DNA from: Thiobacillus sp. 65-1059
GTDB lineage: Bacteria; Pseudomonadota; Gammaproteobacteria; Burkholderiales; Thiobacillaceae
Length of the DNA stretch: 53,744 nucleotides
Direction of reading: 5' to 3'
NCBI GenBank assembly: GCA_001897675.1
Contig: MKUE01000112.1
Location: 1-53,744, forward strand
A program made the translations under genes and the position numbers. Each line of letters starts with the position of its first letter. The stretch's first letter is position 1. The notes under the pieces were generated by a model. That model worked only from the letters and a program-made list of their open reading frames with translations, had not been told where the DNA came from and did not search any database. This document shows, piece after piece, positions 29,005 through 38,026 of the stretch.

Positions 29005-29687
29005 AGTGGCTGCTGCTGTGTCTGTTCGGCACGGGGCTGTCCGCAATGGGCGCCGCCCATGCGGCCGACATGGGCGCGCCGCGCCAAACCATGATTGCGC
29101 TGCGCTATGTCGATCAGGATCCGGGCGATCCGCCTTATCCGACGCGCATCTTGGTCACGCGGGACTTCATGCGCATGGACGGCGGCGAGGACGACGACGA
29201 CTTCGTCCTGCTCGATCGGCGCCAGCGCCTGGTCATCAACGTCATGCGCGAAAGCAGGCTGGCAATGGTGTTCACGCCCGGCACGCTGCCGCCCAAACCC
29301 GCTGGCTGGAAGCCGCGGCTCGATACCCGCAAGGCCGCGCGCGGCACCCGGCGTTTCAGCCTCGCGGTGAAAGGGGTGGTGTGCAGCGAAGGCGTGGCCG
29401 CCCCGCGTGCCGCGCCGGATGCGGCACGTGCGATGGCCGAGTTGAAATCCATCCTGGCCGCCACGCAATACCGCGTCTGGAAGGATTCGCCGCCCGAGAT
29501 GCAGCGCGACTGCGATCTGGCGAATCAGGTGTGGGAATCGGGCGCCACGCTCGCGCTCGGCCTGCCGCTGGAGGAGCGCGAGTTCACCGGCCGCACGCGG
29601 CAGCTCGAAAGCGAAACCCGGCAGCCGCTGCGGCCTGAACTGTTCAGCGTGCCGGACGGCATGGCGACGATCAACGCGCCGTCATAG
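29001..29687 (+). CDS. Exported protein of unknown function, coupled to metZ
   Basis: A 228-residue protein with a signal peptide (residues 1-22, ending AHAA). The mature part begins MGAPRQTMIALRYVDQDPGDPPYPTRILVTRDFMRMDGG, then an acidic run, FVLLDRRQRLVINVM, and two cysteines in VVCSEG and DCDLANQVW that may form a disulfide. The beta-rich pattern of a short strand motif (ILVT-FMRMD-VLLDR) suggests a lipoprotein-like barrel or lipocalin-style fold, but I do not recognise the family. Its ATG overlaps the metZ stop. It is convergent with lpxH, overlapping it by 6 bases. Confidence 0.75.
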   Translation: MKWLLLCLFGTGLSAMGAAHAADMGAPRQTMIALRYVDQDPGDPPYPTRILVTRDFMRMDGGEDDDDFVLLDRRQRLVINVMRESRLAMVFTPGTLPPKPAGWKPRLDTRKAARGTRRFSLAVKGVVCSEGVAAPRAAPDAARAMAELKSILAATQYRVWKDSPPEMQRDCDLANQVWESGATLALGLPLEEREFTGRTRQLESETRQPLRPELFSVPDGMATINAPS

Positions 29688-30431
29688 ATCTTCCGTCCTG
29701 AGCGCGCAGCCGGCGGCGTCGCACACCACATAGCCCCAGCGGGCATACCAATCCGGCACCACCCAACGCTCGCAGTCGCTGCCATCGACCGCATGGACGT
29801 GCCGCGCCGGACGATGCGTGTGGCCGTGGATCAAACGGCAGATCCGCTGTTCGCGCAGCACCCGCACCACGGCATCGGCATTCACATCCATGATCGCGGC
29901 CGGCTTGCCGGCCTTGGCCGATTCGCTGCCTGCCCGCGCCCGGCGCGCCAGGCGGCGGCGCCAGCCCGGCGGCAGATGCCGCAACAACGCCAGCGTCAGC
30001 GGATGCCGCACCCGGCGGCGAAAGGCCTGGTAAGCCGTGTCGTCGGTGCACAGGGTGTCGCCGTGCATCAGCAGTGTCGGCACGCCGTACAGATCGATCC
30101 GGGTGGGGTCGGCGAGCAGCGTCATGCCGGACAGCGCAGCGTAGCGCCTGGCCAGCATGAAGTCGCGGTTGCCGTGCATGAAGTACACCGGCGTGCCCGC
30201 AGCGGCCAGGGCCTTGAGCCGCTGCGCCGTGTCGCGGGCGACCCGTTCGTCGTGGTCGTCGCCGATCCAGGCCTCGAACAGGTCGCCCAGGATGTAGAGG
30301 GCATCCGCGCCCGCGGCGTCCTCATCCAGAAAGCGAAAAAAACGCCCGGTGGCGACCGGGCGTTCGTCGGTTAGATGCAGGTCGGCGACAAAGAAGGTGC
30401 GGCCCGTTTTTAACGACGAGGTTGGGCTCAC
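29682..30431 (-). CDS. lpxH: UDP-2,3-diacylglucosamine diphosphatase
   Basis: A 249-residue metallophosphoesterase that makes lipid X in lipid A synthesis. The metal-binding set is complete: FVADLHL, ILGDLFEAWIGDD, MHGNRDFM, LMHGDTLCTDD and IHGHTHRPARH. Length is near the usual 240. The start is GTG at 30429-30431 with a poor ribosome-binding site; the gene begins 8 bases after ppiB stops, so translation may be coupled. The order ppiB-lpxH is common. Confidence 0.93.
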   Translation of the reverse strand: MSPTSSLKTGRTFFVADLHLTDERPVATGRFFRFLDEDAAGADALYILGDLFEAWIGDDHDERVARDTAQRLKALAAAGTPVYFMHGNRDFMLARRYAALSGMTLLADPTRIDLYGVPTLLMHGDTLCTDDTAYQAFRRRVRHPLTLALLRHLPPGWRRRLARRARAGSESAKAGKPAAIMDVNADAVVRVLREQRICRLIHGHTHRPARHVHAVDGSDCERWVVPDWYARWGYVVCDAAGCALRTEDL

Positions 30432-30439
30432 CGGTCCGG

Positions 30440-30931
30440 TCAGGCGATTTCGGCCTGGCTGATGACGACGTCTTCCAGCGGCACGTCCTGGTGCCCGGCG
30501 CGGCTGCCGGTTTTCACTTTCCTGATCTTGTCGACCACGTCCATGCCTTCGACCACCTTGCCGAACACGGCGTAGCCGTAGCCCTGCGGGGTCGGTGCGG
30601 TGAAGTTGAGGAAGCTGTTGTTGGCGACGTTGATGAAGAACTGCGCGGTGGCCGAATTGGGATCGGGCGTGCGCGCCATGGCGATCGTGTAGGTTTCGTT
30701 CTTGAGGCCGTTGGAGGCTTCGTTTTCAATCGCGGCGCGCGTCGGCTTTTGCGTCATGCCGGGTTCGAAACCGCCGCCCTGGATCATGAAGCCGTCGATC
30801 ACGCGGTGGAAAATCGTGCCGTCGAAGAAACCGTCGCGCACGTATTGCAGGAAGTTTTCGACCGTCTTGGGTGCTTTCTCGGCATCGAGCTCGAGGGTGA
30901 TGGTGCCGTGATTGGTGTGCAGCTTGACCAT
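30440..30931 (-). CDS. ppiB: Peptidyl-prolyl cis-trans isomerase (cyclophilin, PpiB type)
   Basis: A 163-residue cytoplasmic cyclophilin. It has [27 protein letters not shown] at the start and the active-site segment [25 protein letters not shown], followed by [18 protein letters not shown] and [16 protein letters not shown]. There is no signal peptide, which favours the PpiB over the PpiA type. It forms a short operon with lpxH and perhaps the TPR gene upstream. Confidence 0.95.
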   Translation of the reverse strand: MVKLHTNHGTITLELDAEKAPKTVENFLQYVRDGFFDGTIFHRVIDGFMIQGGGFEPGMTQKPTRAAIENEASNGLKNETYTIAMARTPDPNSATAQFFINVANNSFLNFTAPTPQGYGYAVFGKVVEGMDVVDKIRKVKTGSRAGHQDVPLEDVVISQAEIA

Positions 30932-31003
30932 GGGTGTCCTTGAAGAGAGGTTGCGGATGGTTTCCCGGCGGCCGTTTTCGCGGCGCCGGGGCGGGTGTGA
31001 TCT

Positions 31004-31573
31004 TTATCTGGCCGGGGTGGGCTGGCTGGCACCGGGAACGGGTTTGGCCGCTGCTTGCCGGCGTGCCTGTTCCCCGAGCATGTTCTGGATCAGCGTGAGC
31101 TTGGTCTGGACGGTCGCGTTCCTGCTGTCCAGCGCCAGCGCCTTGCCATAGGCAATCGCAGCCATCTTAGCGTAGACGTCGCCGAGATTCTCGTGCCCGG
31201 TGGCGTAGTTCGGATGAGTGCGGACCGCCGTTTCCAGCGCGTTCCTGGCGGCCTCGTACCGGGTTTGCGAGGCATACAGCACGGCCAGGTTGTTGTAGGG
31301 CTCGGGCAGTTCCGGATGGTCCTCGGTCAGGCCGCTAAACAGCTCGATGGCATCGTTGGTCTTGCCCTGATCGGCGAGGATCAGCCCTTTCAGAAAGCGT
31401 GCGCGGGCGTCCCCGGGGTGCTGGGCCAGATAGCGGTTGGCGTGATCGAGCGCGCCGCCCAGGTCGCCGGTGCGGAACTGCAGGTTGATCTCCTGGATTT
31501 CATCGGCCAGCGCCGGCGTGCCGGCGAGGACGGCGCAGGCGGCAACGGCGGTCAGTAAACGTGGCAGGGCCAT
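31004..31573 (-). CDS. Exported TPR-repeat protein
   Basis: A 189-residue protein with a signal peptide (ending PALA near residue 23) and three to four tetratricopeptide repeats: GGALDHANRYLAQHPGDARARFLKGLILADQG, then NDAIELFSGLTEDHPELPEPYNNLAVLYAS, then ARNALETAVRTHPNYATGHENLGDVYAKM. Such proteins scaffold complexes in the periplasm. The ATG at 31571-31573 gives a clean signal peptide; an ATG 18 bases upstream would add six residues and neither has a strong ribosome-binding site. It precedes ppiB on the same strand. Confidence 0.85.
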   Translation of the reverse strand: MALPRLLTAVAACAVLAGTPALADEIQEINLQFRTGDLGGALDHANRYLAQHPGDARARFLKGLILADQGKTNDAIELFSGLTEDHPELPEPYNNLAVLYASQTRYEAARNALETAVRTHPNYATGHENLGDVYAKMAAIAYGKALALDSRNATVQTKLTLIQNMLGEQARRQAAAKPVPGASQPTPAR

Positions 31574-31691
31574 GTGATATGCTCGGATCATCTTGGTCGA
31601 GCGGGCATTCTAACAACATCGTCCCGGCTGAGACAGTCGGCGTGCCGCTTGAATCCCGCATGTCACCCTTCCGTTCGTAGCCGTTCGCATC

Positions 31692-33059
31692 ATGTTGCAT
31701 ATCACCAATTCCCTTACGCGCACCAAGGAAGAATTTGTCCCGCTCACCCCGGGCGTAGTCCGCATGTACGTCTGCGGCATGACCGTCTACGATCTGTGCC
31801 ACCTCGGGCACGCACGGGTATTCGTGGTGTTCGATATGGCGACGCGCTGGCTGCGCGCCAGCGGCTATCGGGTCGAGTACGTGCGGAACATCACCGACAT
31901 CGACGACAAGATCATCAAGCGCGCGCAGGAAAACGATGAAACGCCCGCCGCGTTGACCGCGCGCTTCATCGCCGCGATGCACGAGGACGAACGCGCGCTC
32001 GGCGTGCTGCCGCCCGACCATGAGCCGCGCGCCACCGCCTACGTGGCGCAGATGCTGGCGCTGATCGAACAATTGATCCGCGGCGGCCTGGCCTATCCGG
32101 CGCCCAATGGCGACGTCTATTACAGCGTGCGGGCCTTCCCCGCTTACGGCCGCCTGTCCGGCAAGAGCCTCGACGAGCTGCGTGCGGGCGAGCGCGTGGA
32201 GGTCGATCCCAACAAGCGCGACCCGATGGATTTCGTGCTGTGGAAAGCCGCCAAGCCGGGCGAACCGGCGTGGGAGTCGCCGTGGGGGCCGGGGCGTCCG
32301 GGATGGCACATCGAATGCTCGGCGATGAGCGCCGACCTGCTCGGCCGCCATTTCGACATCCACGGCGGCGGCCAGGATTTGCAATTTCCGCATCATGAAA
32401 ACGAAATCGCCCAGTCGGAAGGGGCGAACGGCTGCACCTTCGTGAACTACTGGATGCACAACGGCTTCGTGCGGGTGGACAACGAAAAGATGTCCAAATC
32501 GCTGGGCAATTTCTTCACCATCCGCGAGGTGCTGGAAAAATACGACGCCGAAGTGGTGCGCTTCTTCATCCTGCGCGCGCATTACCGCAGCCCGCTGAAT
32601 TATTCGGATGCCCACCTCGACGACGCCAAGGGCGCGCTGACGCGCCTGTATACCGCGCTGAAAAATGCGCCGCCGGAGGTGGCCGCGCCCGACTGGAGCC
32701 AGCCTGCGGCGCTGCGCTTCCGGGCGGCGATGGACGACGACTTCAATACCCCCGAGGCGCTGGCGGTGCTGTTCGAGCTGGCGGGCGAGGCGAATCGCGG
32801 CGATGCCGCCGCGGCGCGGACGCTGCGCCGCCTGGGCGGGGTGCTGGGGCTGTTGCAGCGCGACACCGCGGACTTCCTGCAGGCGGGGGCGGCCGGCGGC
32901 GGCATCGGCGAGGCGGAGATCGAAGCCCTGATCGCTGCGCGGCAGGCGGCGCGCAAGGCGAAAGATTTTGCCGAGTCCGACCGCGTCCGCGATACCCTGG
33001 CGGCCGCCGGCATCGTGCTGGAAGACGGGCCGGGCGGCACCACCTGGCGGCGTGCCTGA
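31692..33059 (+). CDS. cysS: Cysteinyl-tRNA synthetase
   Basis: A 455-residue class I synthetase. The zinc and signature region near the start reads [19 protein letters not shown], containing the HIGH-type motif [14 protein letters not shown] at about 267 is the KMSKS loop. [21 protein letters not shown] supplies further zinc ligands. Length is normal. It is divergent from the TPR gene. Confidence 0.97.
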   Translation: MLHITNSLTRTKEEFVPLTPGVVRMYVCGMTVYDLCHLGHARVFVVFDMATRWLRASGYRVEYVRNITDIDDKIIKRAQENDETPAALTARFIAAMHEDERALGVLPPDHEPRATAYVAQMLALIEQLIRGGLAYPAPNGDVYYSVRAFPAYGRLSGKSLDELRAGERVEVDPNKRDPMDFVLWKAAKPGEPAWESPWGPGRPGWHIECSAMSADLLGRHFDIHGGGQDLQFPHHENEIAQSEGANGCTFVNYWMHNGFVRVDNEKMSKSLGNFFTIREVLEKYDAEVVRFFILRAHYRSPLNYSDAHLDDAKGALTRLYTALKNAPPEVAAPDWSQPAALRFRAAMDDDFNTPEALAVLFELAGEANRGDAAAARTLRRLGGVLGLLQRDTADFLQAGAAGGGIGEAEIEALIAARQAARKAKDFAESDRVRDTLAAAGIVLEDGPGGTTWRRA

Positions 33060-33083
33060 AGCGCTGGACGCACTGACCTCAGC

Positions 33084-33539
33084 ATGACGTCCACCCCCCT
33101 TGTCCTGGTCGGTGCCGTGGGCTGGCAGCATCCCGCATGGCGCAACGCGTTCTATCCGGACGGCCTGCCGGATGACTGGATGTTGTCTTATTACAACACT
33201 CAATTCCAGGCGGTTTATCTGCCGGCATCCGTCTGGCAGGCGGCCTCCGAAACAAGCTGGGAGCAATGGCTGAACGATACCCGCGCGACGTTTTATTTCG
33301 TGCTGGAGCCAGCAGATGCGACGCCGGCCCAACCCGCCCGGGAACGGGTGTTGCTGGCCACGCCGGCCTGGGAGGCGCGCCATGTCTGGTGGCTGGACGA
33401 GACGCCGGACCTGCGCCTGCTGGCGCAACGCATCGCGCGGCAGGCGGCGAGCGGCGAGCCCCTGTTTGTGCTCAGCCGCAGCGGCGATCTCGGTTTGCTG
33501 CAACAGGCCAACACCCTGAGGCAGGTGATGGGCTACTGA
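33084..33539 (+). CDS. Short DUF72-like protein
   Basis: A 151-residue protein whose start, LVGAVGWQHPAWRNAFYPDGLPDDWMLSYYNTQFQAVYLPASVWQ, resembles the N-terminus of the DUF72 (YecE) TIM-barrel family. DUF72 proteins are usually 230-300 residues; this one holds only part of the barrel and ends in a different helix-rich tail (LLAQRIARQAASGEPLFVLSRSG). No frameshift is evident in the sequence between it and mlaF, so it may be a stable short form rather than a broken gene. It lies 24 bases after cysS. Confidence 0.6.
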   Translation: MTSTPLVLVGAVGWQHPAWRNAFYPDGLPDDWMLSYYNTQFQAVYLPASVWQAASETSWEQWLNDTRATFYFVLEPADATPAQPARERVLLATPAWEARHVWWLDETPDLRLLAQRIARQAASGEPLFVLSRSGDLGLLQQANTLRQVMGY

Positions 33540-33625
33540 ATAAGCGCAAAGCGTCTGCATCATGGCCGTGGGACGGCCGCTCTTCGGTAAAATAGCAGCC
33601 CGAATGAAACTACAGGCTCGCTTTC

Positions 33626-34429
33626 TTGCAACACGACAATCTGGTCGAAATCGAAGACGTCGCATTTGGTTACGGTGCCCGGCAGGTTCTGAAGGGGATC
33701 AACCTGACCGCCAAACGGGGGCAGGTCATCGCCATCATGGGCAGCAGTGGTTGCGGCAAAACAACGCTTTTGCGCCTGATTGGCGGGCAGGTCAAGCCCG
33801 GCCAGGGGACGGTGCGCGTAGCCGGCGAGTCGGTGGGTGAACTCGATCCGGCCAGCCTGTACCGTCTGCGCCGCAAGATGGGCATGCTGTTCCAGTTCGG
33901 CGCGCTGTTCACCGACATGTCGGTGTTCGACAATGTGGCCTTCCAGCTGCGCGAGCACACCGACCTGCCGGAAGACGCCATCCGCGACCTGGTGTTGATG
34001 AAGCTGCATGCCGTCGGCCTGCGCGGCGCCGCGCAGTTGATGCCGGCCGAACTGTCGGGCGGGATGGCACGGCGGGTGGCGCTGGCGCGCGCGATTGCGC
34101 TGGAGCCCATGCTGGTGATGTACGATGAGCCGTTTGCCGGGCTCGATCCCATTTCGCTCGGCGTGACCGGCAACCTGATCCGCCGCCTGACCGATACGCT
34201 GGGACTGACCTCGCTGGTGGTGACCCACGACGTGCAGGAGTCGCTGAAAATCGTCGATTACGTTTATTTCGTTTCGGAAGGCGTGATCGTTGCCGAGGGT
34301 TCGGCAGACGATATCCGCGCTTCCGATCTTCCATTCGTGCACCAGTTCGTGCACGGCGAAGCCGACGGCCCGGTCCCGTTCCATTACCCGGCGCCGTCCT
34401 ATGCCGTCGACTTGCGGCTGGGAGGATAA
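33626..34429 (+). CDS. mlaF: Phospholipid transport ATPase MlaF
   Basis: A 267-residue ABC ATPase that powers inner-membrane lipid transport by MlaFEDB. Walker A is [13 protein letters not shown] near residues 38-50, the signature is [14 protein letters not shown], and Walker B is [15 protein letters not shown]. The best start is TTG at 33626; no ATG precedes the first strand [20 protein letters not shown] at 33588-33593 may be a -10 box for the operon. The next gene, mlaE, begins one base after mlaF stops. Confidence 0.93.
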   Translation: MQHDNLVEIEDVAFGYGARQVLKGINLTAKRGQVIAIMGSSGCGKTTLLRLIGGQVKPGQGTVRVAGESVGELDPASLYRLRRKMGMLFQFGALFTDMSVFDNVAFQLREHTDLPEDAIRDLVLMKLHAVGLRGAAQLMPAELSGGMARRVALARAIALEPMLVMYDEPFAGLDPISLGVTGNLIRRLTDTLGLTSLVVTHDVQESLKIVDYVYFVSEGVIVAEGSADDIRASDLPFVHQFVHGEADGPVPFHYPAPSYAVDLRLGG

Positions 34430-34430
34430 A

Positions 34431-35219
34431 GTGCTCAAACGATCGATCGAAAACCTGGGCAATCGCACGATACAAGGCGTCTGGCGCATCGGCTTCGCGG
34501 CCCGCTTCTTCCTGACGATGCTGCTGCACTCGGGCACCGCATTCCGCCGCTTCGGCTTGACCGTCCGCGAGATGTACTTTACCGGCGTGCTCTCGCTCAT
34601 CATCATCCTGGTGTCGGGACTGTTCGTCGGCATGGTGCTCGGCCTGCAGGGCTACGAGACGCTGCAGACCTACGGCTCGGAAGAGGCGCTGGGCGTTCTG
34701 GTGGCGCTCTCGCTGGTGCGCGAACTGGGGCCGGTGGTGGCCGCCTTGCTGTTCGCCAGCCGCGCCGGATCGGCCATCACCGCGGAGATCGGCCTGATGA
34801 AGGCGACCGAGCAGCTGTCGGCGATGGAAATGATGGCGGTCGATCCGATCGCCCGCGTGGTGGCGCCGCGCTTCTGGGCGGGGGTGATTTCGATGCCGCT
34901 GCTGGCGGCGCTGTTCTCCGCGATGGGGATTTTCGGCGGCTATCTGGTCGGCGTGCAGCTGATCGGGGTGGACGAAGGTTCGTTCTGGTCGCAGATGCAA
35001 AGCGCGGTCGATTTCGAGCAGGACATCCTCAACGGCGTCATCAAGAGCGTGGTGTTCGGCGTCGCCATCACCACCATCGCGCTGTTCGAGGGCTACGATG
35101 CGCCGCCGACCGCCGAAGGCGTGTCGGGCGCCACCACGCGTACCGTGGTGACTTCCAGCCTGGCCGTGCTGGCGCTGGATTTCGTTTTGACCGCATTCAT
35201 GTTCCGGGGAATCAACTGA
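34431..35219 (+). CDS. mlaE: Phospholipid transport permease MlaE
   Basis: A 262-residue inner-membrane permease of the MlaE family with about five to six helices. It has [39 protein letters not shown] and [39 protein letters not shown], the conserved coupling region. The start is GTG at 34431 with a GGAGG ten bases upstream. It sits between mlaF and mlaD. Confidence 0.95.
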   Translation: MLKRSIENLGNRTIQGVWRIGFAARFFLTMLLHSGTAFRRFGLTVREMYFTGVLSLIIILVSGLFVGMVLGLQGYETLQTYGSEEALGVLVALSLVRELGPVVAALLFASRAGSAITAEIGLMKATEQLSAMEMMAVDPIARVVAPRFWAGVISMPLLAALFSAMGIFGGYLVGVQLIGVDEGSFWSQMQSAVDFEQDILNGVIKSVVFGVAITTIALFEGYDAPPTAEGVSGATTRTVVTSSLAVLALDFVLTAFMFRGIN

Positions 35220-35221
35220 CA

Positions 35222-35689
35222 ATGAACAAGACCGTACTCGATCTCTGGGTGGGATTATTCGTCATCGCGGGCATCGCCGCGCTGCTGTTCCTGGCGCTCA
35301 AGGTAGGCAGCATGAGCGCCGTAAACACGTCGGACAGCTACGAAGTCGTCGCCCGCTTCGAGAACATCGGCGGACTCAAGCCGCGCGCGCCGGTCAAGAG
35401 CGCCGGGGTGGTGGTGGGCCGGGTGGCGGATATTCGTTTCGACAATGAAACCTACGAAGCGGCCGTTACCCTTCGTCTGGACAAGCGCTATGCTTTCCCC
35501 AAGGACACCATTGCCGCCATCATGACCTCGGGTCTCCTGGGCGAGCAATACATCGGCCTGGAGGCCGGCGGCGACAGCGCGAAGCTGAAGGACAAGGACC
35601 GGATTCTCATCACGCAGGACGCCGTGGTGCTGGAAAATCTGATCGGCCACTTTTTGTACGGCAAGGCTCAAGAAGGAGCGCCCCAATGA
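35222..35689 (+). CDS. mlaD: Phospholipid-binding MCE protein MlaD
   Basis: A 155-residue protein with one N-terminal membrane helix (LWVGLFVIAGIAALLFLALKV) and one MCE domain (about residues 40-120: YEVVARFENIGGLKPRAPVKSAGVVVGRVADIRF and LTSGLLGEQYIGLE-type ending). MlaD forms a periplasmic hexameric ring that passes lipid to MlaE. It overlaps the next gene by 4 bases, which is a TolC-family gene rather than the expected mlaA or mlaC. Confidence 0.94.
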   Translation: MNKTVLDLWVGLFVIAGIAALLFLALKVGSMSAVNTSDSYEVVARFENIGGLKPRAPVKSAGVVVGRVADIRFDNETYEAAVTLRLDKRYAFPKDTIAAIMTSGLLGEQYIGLEAGGDSAKLKDKDRILITQDAVVLENLIGHFLYGKAQEGAPQ

Positions 35690-37047
35690 AAATCAACGCA
35701 CTCACCCGTACCCTGCTGGCGGCTGGCCTGTTGCTGGCCGCCCAGCCAGGACAGGCGGACACCATCAACCTGCAGCAGGCGGTGGAAATGAGCCTGGCGG
35801 CCGATCCCCGCATCAAGGAGCGCGAACAGGTGGTCGAAGCCGCGCGCGGCATGCTGCAGGAAGTACAGGGCAACGCCGGCTGGCGGATCAGCGCCAACGC
35901 CTTCATCGGCCTGGCACCGGAAGCCGAGGGCGGCTTCTACCAGGGCGGCAGCTATGTTCCCGGTCCGCTCCGTACCGACGGCGACAGGATCGAAGGCATT
36001 TCCGACTGGACGCACCTGGATTTCGCGCTGATCAAGCCGCTCTATACCTTCGGCAAGATCGAGCATTACGGCGAGGCCGCGCGCGGCAATATCGATCTCA
36101 AGCGCGGCGAACTCAAGCAAACGCGCGGCGACACGGTCTACGACACCAAGCGCGCCTATTTCGGCTATCTGACCGCGCGCGATATCCGGGTTTTCCTGGA
36201 AGACATGCAGGGCCGGCTGGATCGGGCCATCACCTCGGTCGAGCGTGATCTCAAGGAGGAAACCGGCGAGGCCAAGCAGTCTGACCTGTATGCGCTGCAA
36301 GCAGCCAAAGGCTTGCTGGCCAAGTATGTGTACCAGTCGCGCGCCATCGAGAAAATCAGCCTCGACGGCCTCAAGGTGCTGACCGGTGCCGGGTTGAAGG
36401 CCGACCTGAAGGTGGCCGACGAACGTATCGAGCCGGTTGCCTTCCCGCGCGTCGATCTGGCCGAGTTCCAGGCGCGCGCCTTGCAGGAGCGCCCCGAAAT
36501 GCAGCAGCTCGAAGCCGGCCTGCGTGCCCGCCGCGCCCTGGTGGCCGCCAAAAAAGCCGACCGCATGCCGGACGTGTATGCCGGCGTGATCGGGCAGTTC
36601 AACTACGCCTCGCAGCGCGAGCGGCTGGACAACCCCTATCTCTACGACCCCTTCAATGGCGGCGGCCTGACCCCGGTGGTGGGCGTGAAATGGGACACCG
36701 TATTCGGCGCCGCCAGCGCCCGCGTCAATCAGGCGCAGGCCGAGCTGGAGGCGCTCAACCACAAGAAGGCGTTTGCCGTGGCAGGCATTCCGTTCGAAGT
36801 GGGCGAGGCCTATGCCAATGCCGAGGCCAACTACAATGCGCAGCGCGATCTGGGCGAAGGCGCGGCGGCGGCGCGGCGCTGGATGGTGGCGTCGCTGGCC
36901 GATTTTGCGGCCGGGATCGAAAGCGCCGACAAAGTGGCCAATGCGCTCAAGAATTACGTCCTGACGCAGACCGAATATTTGCGTACGGTCAACGACTACA
37001 ACATGAACGTGGCGCAACTGGCGCGCCTGACGGGTGAACTCAAGTAA
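35686..37047 (+). CDS. TolC-family outer membrane protein in the mla operon
   Basis: A 453-residue protein with a signal peptide (residues 1-24, ending GQA) and two halves of the outer-membrane efflux (OEP/TolC) type: INLQQAVEMSLAADPRIKEREQVVEAARGMLQEV near the start and FQARALQERPEMQQLEAGLRARRALVAAKKADRMPDVY in the second half. It should form a trimeric outer-membrane barrel with a periplasmic tunnel. It starts inside the mlaD stop (ATGA) and is followed by mlaC 68 bases later, so it is part of the lipid-transport operon. I see no lipoprotein signal, so it is not MlaA. Confidence 0.88.
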   Translation: MKINALTRTLLAAGLLLAAQPGQADTINLQQAVEMSLAADPRIKEREQVVEAARGMLQEVQGNAGWRISANAFIGLAPEAEGGFYQGGSYVPGPLRTDGDRIEGISDWTHLDFALIKPLYTFGKIEHYGEAARGNIDLKRGELKQTRGDTVYDTKRAYFGYLTARDIRVFLEDMQGRLDRAITSVERDLKEETGEAKQSDLYALQAAKGLLAKYVYQSRAIEKISLDGLKVLTGAGLKADLKVADERIEPVAFPRVDLAEFQARALQERPEMQQLEAGLRARRALVAAKKADRMPDVYAGVIGQFNYASQRERLDNPYLYDPFNGGGLTPVVGVKWDTVFGAASARVNQAQAELEALNHKKAFAVAGIPFEVGEAYANAEANYNAQRDLGEGAAAARRWMVASLADFAAGIESADKVANALKNYVLTQTEYLRTVNDYNMNVAQLARLTGELK

Positions 37048-37115
37048 GCAGCGGGCGTCTACTCCTTAACCCGGTTCATACAACTCCGATTTTCTCGAAC
37101 AGGAATACCTATAAC

Positions 37116-37751
37116 ATGTTGCGCACATTCTTTTCGCTGCTGGCACTGGTGCTGGGATTCAACACCGGACCGGCGTTGGCCGCCGACATGCCGCCCGATG
37201 TGCTGGCACGCACCACCACGCAGGAAGTCCTCGCGATCCTGAAGCAGGACAAGGATATCCAGAGCGGCAACCAGAGCAGGGCGTATCAACTGGTCGAAGC
37301 CAAGATCCTCCCCAACTTCGATTTCAACCGCATGACCCAGCTGGCCGTCGGCAAGCACTGGCCGCGTGCCACCGCCAAGCAGAAGCAGGAACTGGTGACC
37401 GAGTTCCGCAACCTGCTGGTGCGCACCTATTCCAGTTCGCTTACTGCGTTCACCAACCAGACGGTCGAATTCAAGCCGCTGGCGATGAAACCGGACGAAA
37501 CCGACGTGACCGTGCGTTCCGAAATTCGCCAGCCGGGCGGGCAGCCCATTCCGATCGACTACAGCATGTACAAAACCGCCTTCGGCTGGAAGGTTTACGA
37601 TGTGGCGATCGACGGCGTCAGCCTGGTGACCAATTATCGCGCGTCCTTTTCCAGCACCATCCGCCAGAACGGCATCGACGGCCTGATCAAAACCCTGGCT
37701 GCCCAGTCCGAACGCGGGACGTCCAAACCGGCGCCGCGCCCCGGCTCATGA
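37116..37751 (+). CDS. mlaC: Periplasmic phospholipid carrier MlaC
   Basis: A 211-residue protein with a signal peptide (residues 1-22, ending LAA) and a Tgt2/MlaC domain: VLAILKQDKDIQSGNQSRAYQLVEAKILPNFDFNRMTQLAVGKHWPRATAKQKQELVTEF, then VRSEIRQPGGQPIPIDYSMYKTAFGWKVYDVAIDGVSLVTNYRASF. It shuttles phospholipid between the outer-membrane component and MlaD. It overlaps mlaB by 4 bases. Confidence 0.94.
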   Translation: MLRTFFSLLALVLGFNTGPALAADMPPDVLARTTTQEVLAILKQDKDIQSGNQSRAYQLVEAKILPNFDFNRMTQLAVGKHWPRATAKQKQELVTEFRNLLVRTYSSSLTAFTNQTVEFKPLAMKPDETDVTVRSEIRQPGGQPIPIDYSMYKTAFGWKVYDVAIDGVSLVTNYRASFSSTIRQNGIDGLIKTLAAQSERGTSKPAPRPGS

Positions 37752-38026
37752 TCGCGTGCGAGGGCACGCGCTGCCGTATCGCCGGCGCGGTGACCGTCGA
37801 CAGCGTCGGCAGCCTGCTGCGCGAGTTGCGGCCGCAGCTCGCGCAGCAGGTCGATACGCTGGATTTCAGCGGGGTCGAGACTGCCGATTCGGCAGCCCTT
37901 GCGCTCATCTTCAGCGCCATGCGCCAAGCCCGGCAGGCAGGCCGCGCGCTTGTTTGCACCGGCCTGCCCGCCAGCTTTATCACCCTGGCCGAACTGTATG
38001 GGGTGGCCGAGCTGTTGCCCGCATGA
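37748..38026 (+). CDS. mlaB: STAS-domain protein MlaB
   Basis: A 92-residue STAS-fold protein: RIAGAVTVDSVGSLLREL, then VDTLDFSGVETADSAALALIFSAMRQARQAG. MlaB binds and stabilises MlaF in the inner-membrane complex. The conserved DSAAL helix start with its serine/threonine is present. It overlaps both mlaC and the following ABC gene by four bases. Confidence 0.88.
   Translation: MIACEGTRCRIAGAVTVDSVGSLLRELRPQLAQQVDTLDFSGVETADSAALALIFSAMRQARQAGRALVCTGLPASFITLAELYGVAELLPA

Noticed and set aside
31500-33665. A 721-codon open frame antisense to cysS
   Set aside because: cysS is complete with HIGH and KMSKS motifs on the plus strand; the antisense product has no recognisable domain.
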